Shown: one piece after another, positions 11,700-22,800 of the stretch
Position numbering within the stretch: position 1 is the first letter of the stretch
Layout of the letters: each line of letters begins with the position of its first letter
NCBI RefSeq assembly: GCF_002865645.1
Contig: NW_020194562.1
Location: 248,001-312,000, forward strand
Reading direction: 5' to 3'
Source of the DNA: Hyaloscypha bicolor E
Taxonomy: Eukaryota; Ascomycota; Leotiomycetes; Helotiales; Hyaloscyphaceae
Length of the DNA stretch: 64,000 bases
Program-made: the position numbers and the translations under genes
The notes under the pieces: generated by a model
What the model saw: the letters and a program-made list of their open reading frames with translations, nothing else
Databases searched by the model: none
What the model was told of the DNA's origin: nothing

Positions 11700-12400
11700 G
11701 AGTGAAGCGTGGAAGTATAATTAATTCCAAGAACTGGTTCTCAGTAATAAACTAATCGATGCCCATTTTCAAAGCTCGCATGCCTCCATATATAGAATCT
11801 AGTGTTCCGCTAGATATACGGAAGCACTAGTCCCAATTTGGGAGTGCGATCCCACATAAGCACTAGCCTAATTAGGCTACCAAATCCAGCTAAACGCTCG
11901 CTGTTAATGTGCGCATTACATATATAGACTCCCTAAAATTAAAATACTATTTTAAGGAATCTTTTTATTATAAATTAGAGAGCACGTGATTATAATACAG
12001 GGGTTATAATATACTAGCTTAGATTTATATTGAAAAATCTAATTTTAGAATTTTAAAGAGCTCAGATAGCTAATTAAATACCCTGCCCCAATCGACACCG
12101 GGGGGGGGGGGGGGGGTCGTTTTAGTCTTTCCCTTTTCGCCAAGCGAGAGTTTTGAATATTATTCCCTCACCTTCTAAAAAATTGTAATAAAACCCCCTA
12201 AAAGTTTAGAGCTACGAACCTATAATAAAAGAAAGACAATTTGATTTACTTCCGTTTTATTATATAAAGCTTAATGTAAAAGTATTCGGACTTAGGAGTG
12301 CTATAATACGCAATTTTTCAAAAACTAGAGATTTTGGTGGTTTCTTGCCTTAGGCGAAAATGGACGGATTTTAATTCGGTGCGCCTCGTCGTCTCCCCTT
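11700..12400. other. Low-RIP intergenic segment with 17-G tract
   Basis: No gene is seen. There are short palindromic pieces at 11,795-11,880 (AGTGTTCCG then CGGAAGCACT). An uninterrupted run of 17 G lies at 12,100-12,116. Base composition is near normal except around 11,930-12,080. Confidence 0.5.
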
Positions 12401-12403
12401 GTT

Positions 12404-14667
12404 GACGCTAAAATTGCAGTGCAGGTCCGTTGCCAGGCGCCAGCCAAACTGTGGTATAGTAGCTCGGTTTTTCAGCCCTGTGCCCAATGAATTCGTCCTC
12501 TCCTTGGACGCTAAAATTGCAGCGCGCTGCTGCATAACCCCTCACTGCTAGTAGTAGTAGTAGTAGTATTAATTTACGTCCGAGAGACCTCCCGAAGGAT
12601 ATGAGGACGTTCCTCAGAACTCAAAGTCCTATTTAAAACAGAGCCAAAAACTACAAGGGGCAAAAAGACTCCCTCCTAAATAGCCCCGGGTCCCTAATCC
12701 CGCGGTGTTACAGTGCCCTTGCCTTAGAAAGCATTTCTTGCTATTGCGGGGCCTATGGCTACTCTCTGTGCATAACCAAACTGCCTTGTAACTGTGACCT
12801 CCCCGGACAGGTGGGGTGGCCACCAGACCCTTTCTCCTCCTACCCAAGTCCTCCTACGACCCAAATATCCAAGCCCGACCCCTCCCCTTATCCTCTCAAT
12901 ACCCTATACCCCCCCTTATATCCGTGGAAATACCGAGTCCTCGGGCCTGCCTCTGCAGGAGGATTCCTCCACCGTATAGCTAGTCCGAGAGTGAGTTGAG
13001 AGAGTCGGAAAGGCCAACCCCTCACTGCTAGAGGAGGGGAGAGAGTACCAATAACGGCAGTCCAGCTGAGTCTCCTTCCGGCAAAGATTGCCAACCTATT
13101 ATATATAGTATACTGAATAAGCAGGAATCGGTATACACTCCCTCTCTCCTTCTATACTAAAATTGTAGTATAGTCAAAGCTTAGGGCTCTATATCGGCTT
13201 ATCCCAGATCTTGCATAGGTGGAGCCAGCAGTGCGGCTCCCAGAGCCCCGCACCAAGTTCTAATATATGACTGTTAGTGTACGAGCCGTCGTTCCTCCTC
13301 GTTGACGCTAAAAATGCTGTACAGCGGAGATCGTTAGCGATCCTGGCTGGAAGGAGGTTCGCAGGTTATACCTGGCTTGAATTACAAGGGCTTTTGGTCA
13401 GGGGTGTGGCATATAGTGAAGCACTGCAATTTTAGCGTCCAAAGTAGAGAACTAATTAATTCATCAGGCGGGGGGACTTGCTCAACACCTGTTCGTGGTA
13501 TCCCCTACGAACCTGCAGCTCATGCCCTGCGTCCCTAGTATTACACTGCCTCTAGGGAACAGAGGAGAGTCTGCAGAGCCAAGATTGGGCGGGTGGTTGC
13601 TGGAGGTGGCCCTTTGGGGGTCCTCCTTGGAGGAAAAGGTGTAGAGAATCACTCTGGGCTCCTAGGAACGATTTGAGGAGAGCTTGCAGGAGCTCGTGGC
13701 CGCTGATGGAGGTCTGCGGACCTCTTTAGAGGTAGAGGAACTCTATACTACTACTATACGACGTCGAATACGACGTCGAATACTCCTCCTCGCTATCGAA
13801 TCCTTTACACCGCCACTTCGACTTCCGAATCGACGACGACCTCCCTCTCGCAGTCGACACATATATTTGCTGGGCAAGAAGAAGGGCTCAAGGACCAACA
13901 AAACGACAGCTCTCTACAAGCTTTGACATCGATAATGGCTATTGTCCACGGCGCTGGCGACCATACAAACACCCAGAAAACGAGAGCAGTCCTCTTCTTG
14001 TCAATCTCCCTGGATTTGGCAATTCACTACGGTATATCCTACGGACGAATAGGTAGTTTTGGGACACTATTACAAAGTCCTACAGGCTGAAAAGAAGGAG
14101 CACGAGGTATATACTATCCTCTGCTTGTTCTATATATACTAGGTATTATGGAGGCTAGTATATTATTTGCCTGAGGTCGGCGTACCTGAACCTACATCAA
14201 TTGAGATACCTCATATCCTCTGCTAACTACTATGGAGGGTAGAGCGACGTTATAGAGTGTGGACTGCGGGCACTCTTGCGTACGGTGGCTAGGGAACACC
14301 TCTATGGCTCTGGTTTAGGGTAGACTGCGGAGCTTTTGTCAGTTGTAACTACCAAGCGCGTACCTCTCCTCTTAAAAAATACAAAAACAACGATTACCGC
14401 AAATTAATTCATCAGGCGCGAGGCTGAAGAACCGAACCATTCACTGCACTGCAATTTCAGCGTCAACGAAGGGGACCGGTTCGTCAGCCTTATATTCGTT
14501 CCTCACTTGGACGCTAAAATTGCAGTGTTCCCCCGCGAGCGCGGGGCACAACCAGCCGAACCTCGGCCGCCTCCTTCCGGTAAAGATTGCCAACGTATCA
14601 TGCTTGGTGGAGGAACAGGCATCAGTACACTCTCCTTCTCTCCTTCTACGCTAAAATTGCAGTGCAG
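12404..14667. repeat. Cluster of short terminal-repeat-like motifs (GACGCTAAAATTGCAGTG)
   Basis: Eight copies of the 18-bp motif GACGCTAAAATTGCAGTG or close variants occur. Six are direct, at about 12,404, 12,507, 13,152, 13,304, 14,511 and 14,647; two are inverted, at 13,422-13,439 and 14,446-14,464. They are usually preceded by CTCCTT(C/G)TTG-like text. A longer unit is duplicated: about 13,070-13,175 resembles 14,565-14,665, including CCTTCCGG(C/T)AAAGATTGCCAAC. The inverted/direct pairing suggests nested small DNA elements (MITEs), for example 13,422-14,528 and 14,446-14,664. No transposase is visible, and no target duplication could be fixed. Confidence 0.55.
12548..12569. repeat. TAG trinucleotide microsatellite
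   Basis: About seven tandem copies of TAG lie within the low-RIP island. Confidence 0.8.
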
Positions 14668-14792
14668 AATGTAAGCGCCACATTTATTAGTGTGGGAATA
14701 GGTATACTCGTGCTCTCCTTCTCTCCTTAGGGTTGCTACTTTATTGTAAAAGAAAAGTGTTTTATTATTACCACTGTTATGAGGGGCAAAAG

Positions 14793-15059
14793 CGTGAGGA
14801 GCACACGTGACGAAGCGAGCGGGCACCTGGCGTCCCGCATGTGGTTTCCTGGTTCGGTCAAGGTTCATGCAGAGTATCGGAGCGCTGGATCCCACTTCCT
14901 AATCAAGTAAAGGATTGGCGCTCCTCTATTCGGGCGCTGGGGAGTATATAGGAATGCGAACTGAGCTTTGGGAATGGGTATGGATTAGTCTATATAATAG
15001 GAGTTACTTATTAGAATCAGTTATACTTGCAAGCGTCACTCTCAAGCTTACTTACCTTG
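14793..15059 (+). repeat. Gy4-family LTR, 5' part (interrupted by TRIM-A)
   Basis: This aligns, less mutated, to the LTRs of Gy4. Shared landmarks include CTTCCTAAT(C/T)AAGTAAAG near 14,897, TTATTAGAATCAGTTATACT near 15,009 and CTTACTTACCTTG ending at 15,059. The LTR is broken at CCTTG by TRIM-A and its last 37 bp follow at 16,567-16,603. No matching 5-bp duplication is seen outside it, and the following interior does not match Gy4. It may be a solo LTR of a diverged subfamily. Confidence 0.65.
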
Positions 15060-15273
15060 TGTGACGGCGCTGGCTGGGGGCCAAAGGGGGGTGGCTATCA
15101 CATGACTGGTTTCACCTAGCTAGCCGGCGTTTCAGTGGTTTTAGCTAGTATTTCCCTCCTTTTATCCCCTTTCCTTCTCTTTCTCCTTCTTCTTCTTAGC
15201 TTAGTATTCTTAATATATGGGATTTTCCTAGATCTTTGAGCCTTTATACTATTACCTCGATCCCGCTATTATA
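15060..15273 (+). repeat. TRIM-A 5' LTR
   Basis: 214 bp and nearly un-RIPped. It matches the inverted TRIM-B LTR at 11,486-11,699. Confidence 0.9.
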
Positions 15274-15844
15274 TAATACTAAGCTCACTTAACTCGGCTT
15301 ATAGAGGCAATATAATACTGCCGGTAAAGGACCCGTACTTATCCTTAGGGAGCAAAGACAGAATTCCGCTCCTAATATTTGGTAGGTAATCTTCCCGAAC
15401 TTAAAGAAGAAAGATATATTCTCCAAGATCTAGTTAATCTCAGAGCCTGGCCCTTAACTAGAGCAAATAATATTCCTTGTCCTCTATAACCTAGTTAATC
15501 TCAAAGTCTGGCCCTTAACTAGAATAGATAATAACCTAATAGTTAGTCCTTTGCTAACTTAAAAGAAAAAAGATTCCCGTCCTTTATAACCTAGTTAATC
15601 TTAAAGTCTAGCCCTTAACTAGAGCAAATAATACTTCCTTAATATTAATAAGAACAAAAGAACTAGTACCCCCCTCCAAGAATTAGTAATCCTCCGATTT
15701 AAAACAAGAGATACACTAATTAGTTTCGGGTTCCTGATTTAAAACGAAAGAAACCCGGTAATCGGTTCTAGTTCGCTAATTTAAAATAAAAGTAACTATC
15801 TCATATTTGCTTCTTTCTCGTTTACTCCTTCCTCATTTGCCTCT

Positions 15845-16241
15845 CATATGGCCGCCCCTTATATAATACTACTTTTCTGATTTAGATAATTTAGATAATT
15901 TTGCTCCAGAGACTTATATATAATATTTTCCTACTAATAATTTATTATCTAAGGAAACCGAGAGCTAATAAGATCCTAGCAAAGCTAGCTCTAAAGCCAA
16001 GTTTGAATTAGATATAAAGGCTAGTTCCGGTTCTATAAATAATTCTGGGAATAATTTGAACTCTATAAATAATTCGGGCTCTATAAATAATTCTATAAAT
16101 AGTTCCCTAAATAAGCTTAGTTCTTTAAATAGTTTTATAAATAGTTTTATAAATAATTCTAGGAATAATTTAGGTTCTATAAATAATTTTGGGTCTAAGG
16201 CTAGTTCTAGAGCTTTAGGTAAAAATAGAAGTAGCTATTAG
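15845..16241 (+). pseudogene. Ser/Asn-rich gag-like ORF of TRIM-A
   Basis: A plus-strand frame readable as SYGRPLI (one RIP stop) ...SDLDNLDNFAPETY...SKASSKAKFELDIKASSG, then a low-complexity tract of SINNSGSINNSINSS-type repeats up to 16,241 (open from 16,056). The repetitive DNA unit behind it is TATAAATAATTC-like. There are no cysteine knuckles or enzymatic motifs. It may be a remnant of a short structural protein, or simply a translated internal repeat, so confidence in a real product is low. Confidence 0.35.
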
Positions 16242-16347
16242 TTAAATAATAACTATTAAAAGCTAGCCGTTTTAGGGGTTTTATTAAAACCCTATTTTCT
16301 TTATATACCTAAATAAAAGTATTTAGATTTGGTTTTCGGGGAAGTAA

Positions 16348-16561
16348 TATAATAGTACTAGCTAGGGGCTAAAGAGAAATAGCTATTATATAACTAGTTT
16401 TACTTAGCTAGCTAGTATTTTAGTAGTTTTAGCTAGTATTTCTTTTCTTTTATTTCTTTTTTTTTTCTTTCTTTTTTTTCTCCTTAGCTTAGTATTCTTA
16501 ATATATGGGATTTTCCTAAATCTTTAAGCCTTTATATTATTACTTTAATTCCGTTATTATA
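16348..16561 (+). repeat. TRIM-A 3' LTR (heavily RIPped)
   Basis: 214 bp, the same length as the 5' LTR, but with most C and G at CpA/TpG converted. The start is TATAATAGTACT where the 5' LTR has TGTGACGGCGCT. Confidence 0.88.
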
Positions 16562-16566
16562 CCTTA

Positions 16567-16603
16567 ACTACTTATATATTACTTTACTATTATATGCCTT
16601 ATA
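16567..16603 (+). repeat. Gy4-family LTR, last 37 bp
   Basis: Continuation of the LTR at 14,793-15,059 after removal of TRIM-A and its duplication. It aligns to 31,971-32,007 and 38,660-38,696 (ACTACTTATATATTACTTTA... through GCCTTATA). Confidence 0.65.
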
Positions 16604-16877
16604 ATTATAATATAATAATAAAAGCTTTTTATATCTTATATTATAGTCATATAATATACTAGCCTAATCTGGCAAGTAATAAGTAAGTAGTTATAAAAAA
16701 TCTCTTTTCTAAATTCTTTATCTTTCCTAATTATTAGCTATTAATACTAGAATAATTAATAATATAAGAAGTAATAATATTTAATATATTTTTAAATATA
16801 ATTAGATTTATAATTTAATTTTATATAAATTATTAAAATTAATTTTCTATTTCTATAAAGGCTTTATTTATAGAAAG
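16604..16877. other. RIPped sequence between repeats
   Basis: A+T-rich DNA between the LTR fragment and Gy3, with no readable frame. It is the left flank of the Gy3 insertion site. Confidence 0.4.
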
Positions 16878-16882
16878 TAATA
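16878..16882. repeat. Gy3 target-site duplication, left (TAATA)
   Basis: TAATA at 16,878-16,882 matches TAATA at 30,846-30,850. In DNA this A+T-rich a chance match is possible, but both lie exactly at the LTR borders. Confidence 0.6.
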
Positions 16883-17139
16883 TATATTACGAGTATAAGA
16901 TCTAGGGCCTAGAAAATATAATTAGATTATTTTTATTTTAATAATTTAAAGCTAAAAAGAAAAGAAGATCTTAAAGAAGCCTTAGATCTAAATAATCGCA
17001 AGCTATATACGGGCCTATATACTAGCTTAAGCTCGGGGTCACGTATAATAATTAGGTAACTATAGATGTCTTACTTAGATACTAAATGCCTTACTAGCTC
17101 TAGTCTAATTTTTACTAGTACTATATATTATAATAACTA
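16883..17139 (-). repeat. Gy3 LTR (left)
   Basis: Aligns to 30,591-30,845. Less mutated in places, for example GCTCGGGGTCACGTA here against GCTCGAAGTTATATA there. Confidence 0.8.
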
Positions 17140-19510
17140 TAATATTACTTCTCTCTTTTTTCTCCTTAAAATAAGCTTATTTCCGAGCTTTAAAAGTCCC
17201 TATTAAATTTCCAAGTTATAGGTTATATATTAAAGGCCAGGGCCTTTTATATATAACTTTAAAGAATTTCTATTTATATTATATAATTCTAATAATATAT
17301 TATTCTTAATATAGTCTAACTAATAAAAGAGATTTTATAATAATCCTAGCTATTTAGGATTCTTGTTATAGAAGCTCTAAAGAACTAGGATACTATTACT
17401 TAATAAAGAAGTAGGATACTACTTTAGATCTAGGTCCTATTCTTTTTATTAGACTTAATATTTTAGCTTCCTATAAAGTAATTTTATTATTAGTATCTCT
17501 TAAACTTTATATTTTATTTCTTTATTTTATAATTCTAATAATAAAAGCTCTGGACTTACTTATTTAGGAAAGGAATTACCTGAATCTTTATATAGCTTCT
17601 CTATATAAAATACTAGATATATTCTTATTAATTCCGGAAGCTTAAACCTAAAGAAATATCTTATTTATTTCAGGATTTTATATAGTTCTTCTATTTAGTA
17701 AGCTAGCTTATAGCTTAGATAATTATTTTTCTAGTACTTAGTAATAATTTATATCTTATTTCTTATTCTAAAGTTTACTAGTTAGTAATACTTATTAGCT
17801 TAAGTAATATAATATTCTTATATTTATATTATATTTTCCTATATCTTTTACTATAATTTATAAAGTTATATTACTAGGGCCTTTATTTCCTATTTATTTA
17901 GCTTTTTTTTAAAGTACCTAATTATATTTGAGTTTCCTAATTAAATAATATTTATAGTTTATAGCCTTTTTTTATAAGAAATAAGAATTAGCTTATAGTC
18001 TTATAAACTAAAGCTATCTACTAGTAATTAATTATTATTATCTATTTATTCTAATTATTCTAGTAATAATTTATATAGGAATATAACTATTAGTTAAAGT
18101 ACTAATTAATAATCTTTATCTAGCTATTAGTTTAGGGATAATTAGTAATTAATAATTTAAGCTTTATATTAATATATTTATAGAACTCGCTTTAGAAATC
18201 TAATATAAACTAGAGATCTTAATTAGATATTATTATCTCTAAAATACTAATTTAGTAAATTATATAAATAAGAAATAGAAATACTAATTTTTTAGTTATT
18301 ATTATATCTCGAATAGGAATTATAATAAGATATTTATTTAGATAATTAATAAAGATTACTATTATATTATATTAGTTTCTATTTTCTAGATATTTCTTGA
18401 AATTTATTAATATATATTACTAGAAATAATTAGAAACTAGTAATAAATATAAAAGCTATAGCTTCTTATTTCTAGAGATATAGAATTATTAATAAATATA
18501 ATAATTATTTCTATACTAATTAATATTTATATCTTAGCCTAGCTAGTAATAATAGGCCTAAAGAAGCTATTAAAGCTTAGTTTATTCTAGATATTTTATT
18601 AGAAGCTATATATATATTTTCTAAATAAAAGTAATATATAAAAATATCTCAAATATTATTATATTATTAAATACAAATAGTTTACTATATTATAAGAGGA
18701 GGCTATTTTATAGTATTTAAGTATTTTTCTTCTTATTTCTTGCCTTATTTTATAGCTCTTCTAGCTTTAGTAATTTTTAGTTCTTATTTAATAGCCTATT
18801 TATTAGCTAGATACTATTATACTAGATTTCTTCCTAAGCCAGACTTATAAAGGCTTTAATTAGAATTAATTAAAGATCTTATATAATATTATTATTAATC
18901 TTTTATTATAAAAAAAGAATTTGGGTTTAATAAGCTATTATTACTTTATTCTAAATAATTATATCTTTATATTTCTTATTTAGAATATTTACTTATTTAT
19001 TTAACTTATTTACCTAATATATAAGCTTAAAATAATAATAGGAAAAATATTTTATCTAGTAAGCTTATTTTACTAAAAGCTTTTTTATAGCTATAAAGTA
19101 TTTAAGGGCTTAATAATTTAAGTAAATTATAAAGAATACTTTTTATAAGCCTTCTAGCTTTATTTATTATTTAGTTAAAGAAAAAATAATAGTAAATATT
19201 TTTTTATTATAAATATTATAGTTTAGTTTTACTAATTATATAGTTTTAGAAAAGAATATTACTAGATATTAGAATTCTATCTAGAAGTCTTATTATAAAA
19301 AAATACTAGCTATAATTCTATTTAATATATTTATCTTAATTATAATAAAAAGATTTAAATTATAATAATATAGAATTAGTACTAAGAATATAGCTTACTT
19401 TAGCTTAGTAAAACTTTTTTAATACTAATCTATTTATTTAAATAAAACTTTCTTATATATTAGAATTATTAAAAGCTTTATTATATAATTATATTTTATA
19501 ATAAAATATT
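17140..19510 (-). pseudogene. Gy3 pol 3' half (RNase H/integrase side), decayed
   Basis: By position this is the 3' half of Gy3 pol. Individual catalytic motifs are too eroded to place because RIP stops are dense. The assignment rests on the orientation set by the RT remnant across the Gy2 insertion and on the enclosing LTRs. No accessory gene was recognised. Confidence 0.45.
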
Positions 19511-19515
19511 AATAA
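19511..19515. repeat. Gy2 target-site duplication, left (AATAA)
   Basis: AATAA at 19,511-19,515 equals AATAA at 27,345-27,349, exactly abutting the LTR ends. Confidence 0.75.
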
Positions 19516-19813
19516 TATAATATATATAGGGTCGCACGTGACTTAAGGGCATGTAATAAACCTCGGATATTATAGGTATTAATTAGGGAGTTTAGTAGCT
19601 CTTTAATATTCTAACTAATTACTATTTATATTATATATATTAGGCTTATAAATTACTAATTATATATATACTATCGGGGCCTTTTATTTAGAGGGGGCTT
19701 TCCTGAATCTTATAGGAGGAATAGAGATTAGTTCTATACTAAATTTAATACTATAGTTTTATAATATACTAATTCATTCTATTATCTTATTACCTACTAA
19801 TAAATACCTTATA
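19516..19813 (+). repeat. Gy2 5' LTR
   Basis: 298 bp. It keeps the GCACGTGACTTAAGGGCAT block seen in all four family LTRs and ends CCTTATA (ancestral CCTCACA). Confidence 0.92.
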
Positions 19814-19879
19814 AGCTAATCTCTTTACTCTTAAAAGAAGTAGTTTAATAAGTAATTATATCTCGAAATCTGTGAAATA

Positions 19880-22800
19880 TATAATTCCTTACTAAAGCTA
19901 TTTTTATAGAAGAAGTTAAATAGATTAATCCCGATACGGGTAATAGTAAAGGCTTGTCTAATACTTTTAATAGGGCCCTTTAGGAGCCTCCGAGAGCTAG
20001 TAATAATAACGTAAATAATTCCGGTAATAATTAAGATATTGAGATTAATACCCGAGTTACTATTACTCAAGCTACGAAATAGGGCTTATATACTAAAGTT
20101 AAAGTACTTTAATAAAAGCAAGAATTAGTAAATATAATTAACTAATATATCCTATAATTAGAGTAATATAAGAGTATTCTTAGGGATATCTTGCGGTTTA
20201 CTATATCTTATAGAAACTCTATTTATGAGTTTACTTTTTTTTTCTTAGTAATTCTTACTAGGGAACTTCCTAAAATGAAGTTAGAACCTATTCTCTTTCC
20301 TAATATAATAAGCTTTAAGAGTAATCTCGATACTATTTATTAGGAGCCACTATATAATATCCTAAAAATATATTTAAACTAAGAAAAGCTTTTTAAGGTC
20401 CGGATATCTGACTTATATTATAGAAAGTCCCTTAAAAAATAGAGAATATTTATATCTTTTTAAAAAATAGTCTTTAGGACCTAACCTTAGACTTATAATA
20501 GATACTTTTCTAGAGTTAACTTTATTATAAGTACCCTTAGGAATAAACCTTATAATACTTAGAAAGCTATAATAAAGTAAAGCCTACTATTATATAAGGT
20601 CTATTAGAAGTAATTTAAGGCCTACTTGGCTAATATATTTTAAGTACTTTAAACCCGTTAATAAGATACCTTTAAGGAACTCCGAGATCTTTATTAGAAG
20701 AATAGTAAGATAGTTACCGAATTATATACTTAAATAATTAGTTTTAAAGTTAACTAGGACTTATGCCCTGAGAGAGACCAAGTCTGGATTCTTAATACTA
20801 CTTTATCTAACTATAAGACTTATTAGATACTTATATTTATTTTCTCAGGAAATAAAGCAGTATCTATTTCTAAGTAGCTTAAGAAAGCTCAGAAAGCAGA
20901 ATATACTACTTATCCCAAATTAAGAAAAGTAAAGGCAAAAAAGTCTAATAAAGGTAATTCTGTCCCTAAAGACTCTAACTTAGTAAATTCTGATTTGTAA
21001 GACTATTAAAAAAGGAAGAATAAGTTCCGAAAATCATATAAGAAACCCTTAGGTAGTACTTTGGCCTCTTTAAGGCCTTAATAAAGTACTAGTTCTATTT
21101 TAGGTATAATTTATTAGATTTATAAATAGAAAAAACATTTTTTAAGAAATATGAAATATTCTAAGTATACTAAATAGACTTAGTAGAACCTTAATAAGGC
21201 TAAAACTATAGAAAAGTCAAGGTATCTATAAAAGCAGGTTAATACTATTACTATAGAGAAGTATTTTAGAGGAGATCTTTCTAAGAAATAGGGAAAAGGA
21301 AAGGCCAAATCTTAAATATTAATAATTTTGGCTATAATAAAAAAGGTATATTACTTTATATAACTATTTAAGTAAGATTAATATAGCCAGAAATAGGTGC
21401 CTTAGAGATATATAGCAGACTTAATAATACCGGGTCAGACTATAACTTTCTTAATAATAATTAGGCTTAAAGCCAGGGCTTTACTATTTTAGCTAAGTAT
21501 AACCAAGAGTTTATAACTTTTTATAAGAATAGATTTAAGGTCTATTAAGCCTATAATCTTGAGGTATTTATTATAGATAATTATAGTAAAATGCGTTTTT
21601 TTAAGCTCTGGTTCTATAAGTATAAGAATATTAGTTCTTATAGCCTCGTTTTTAGTATGGAATTTTATAAAGTAACTCTTATATAATATATAAATTATAT
21701 TAAGAAATAATAAATATATATACTTATATAGCCTAATAATATTAAGATCCTAATATTAAAAGAATTTAATAAGGAACTTAACTAGTACCCTAAGCTAGTA
21801 TCTCAAGTCTTATTCTTAATTAAAGGCAAATATAATTGTCCTAAATAATAGGCTTTATATATTTATAATAGTTACTAGATCTCTATTTTATTATATAGTT
21901 CTAGTAATACTAAATAGGAGTTTTTAATATAGTAAATTAATACTCTTTAGAAAGGAGCCGTAGAAATACCTGTCTATTTCCGGGATAATAAATATAAAGA
22001 TTTCTTAAAGGTTTTTAATTCTAATAAAGCTTCGGAATTTCCTAATCTTAGTAATATTAAATACTCTATTAATATAGATAGTATAATCCCGTATAGGCCT
22101 TTATATAATCTATTAGAGACCTAACTAGAAGTATTATATCTATATTTATAAGATATACTTTATAAATATTAGATAAGGCCTAGTAAAAACCTAATAGGGG
22201 CGCCTATTTTTTTTATTTCCAAGAAAGATAAAGAACTATGCCTTTATATTAATTATTATAAACTTAACTAAGTTATAATTAAGAATTAGTATTTGCTTTC
22301 TCTTATTAATAAGACTCTTAACTAGCTCCGAGAAACCAAGATCTTTATAAAGCTAGATCTTAAGAATATATATTATTAGGTAAGAATTCATAAGAAATAT
22401 AAATAAAAGACGGCTTTTAGGACTTACTATAGCTATTTTAAATATCTTATAATACCTTTTGGGCTAGCTAATATATTAGCCATATTTTAAGTATATATTA
22501 ATACTATACTTATAAAGCTCCTGGATTATTTTATAATTATTTATTTAAATAATATTCTTATTTATTCCTGAAATAAAAGTAAATACTATAATTATATTTA
22601 TTAGATACTTACTAGGCTATATAAAAATAACCTATTTTATAAACTTAATAAATACGAGTTTAATATTAAGGAAATTAAATTTTTGGGTTTCCTTATTAGA
22701 ATAGAAGGTATTTATATGAATCCTAAATAGATTTATAATATTATTAAATAGCCAGAACCAGAATTATTTTATAATATCTAAGTATTTCTTGGATTTACTA

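Larger units (their letters stand above)
15060..16561 (+). mobile_element. TRIM-A: short non-autonomous LTR element
   Basis: A 1,502-bp element with 214-bp LTRs at 15,060-15,273 (TGTGACGGCG...TATTATA) and 16,348-16,561, flanked by CCTTG (15,055-15,059) and CCTTA (16,562-16,566). The interior holds three tandem units with CCTAGTTAATCT...GGCCCTTAACTAGA between about 15,425 and 15,625. A decayed serine/asparagine-rich frame follows, and a purine-rich GGGGAAG stretch lies just before the right LTR. No reverse transcriptase is present, so it must have depended on another element. RIP is slight at the left end and severe at the right end of this one element. Confidence 0.9.

Noticed and set aside
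13684..13926. 80-residue Arg/Leu-rich ORF
   Set aside because: Encoded by a CGACGTCGAATA-type simple repeat inside a candidate MITE; no recognisable protein.
14503..14895. 130-residue minus-strand ORF
   Set aside because: It runs across the motif cluster and into the Gy4-type LTR, and its residues are encoded by repeats. No domain.
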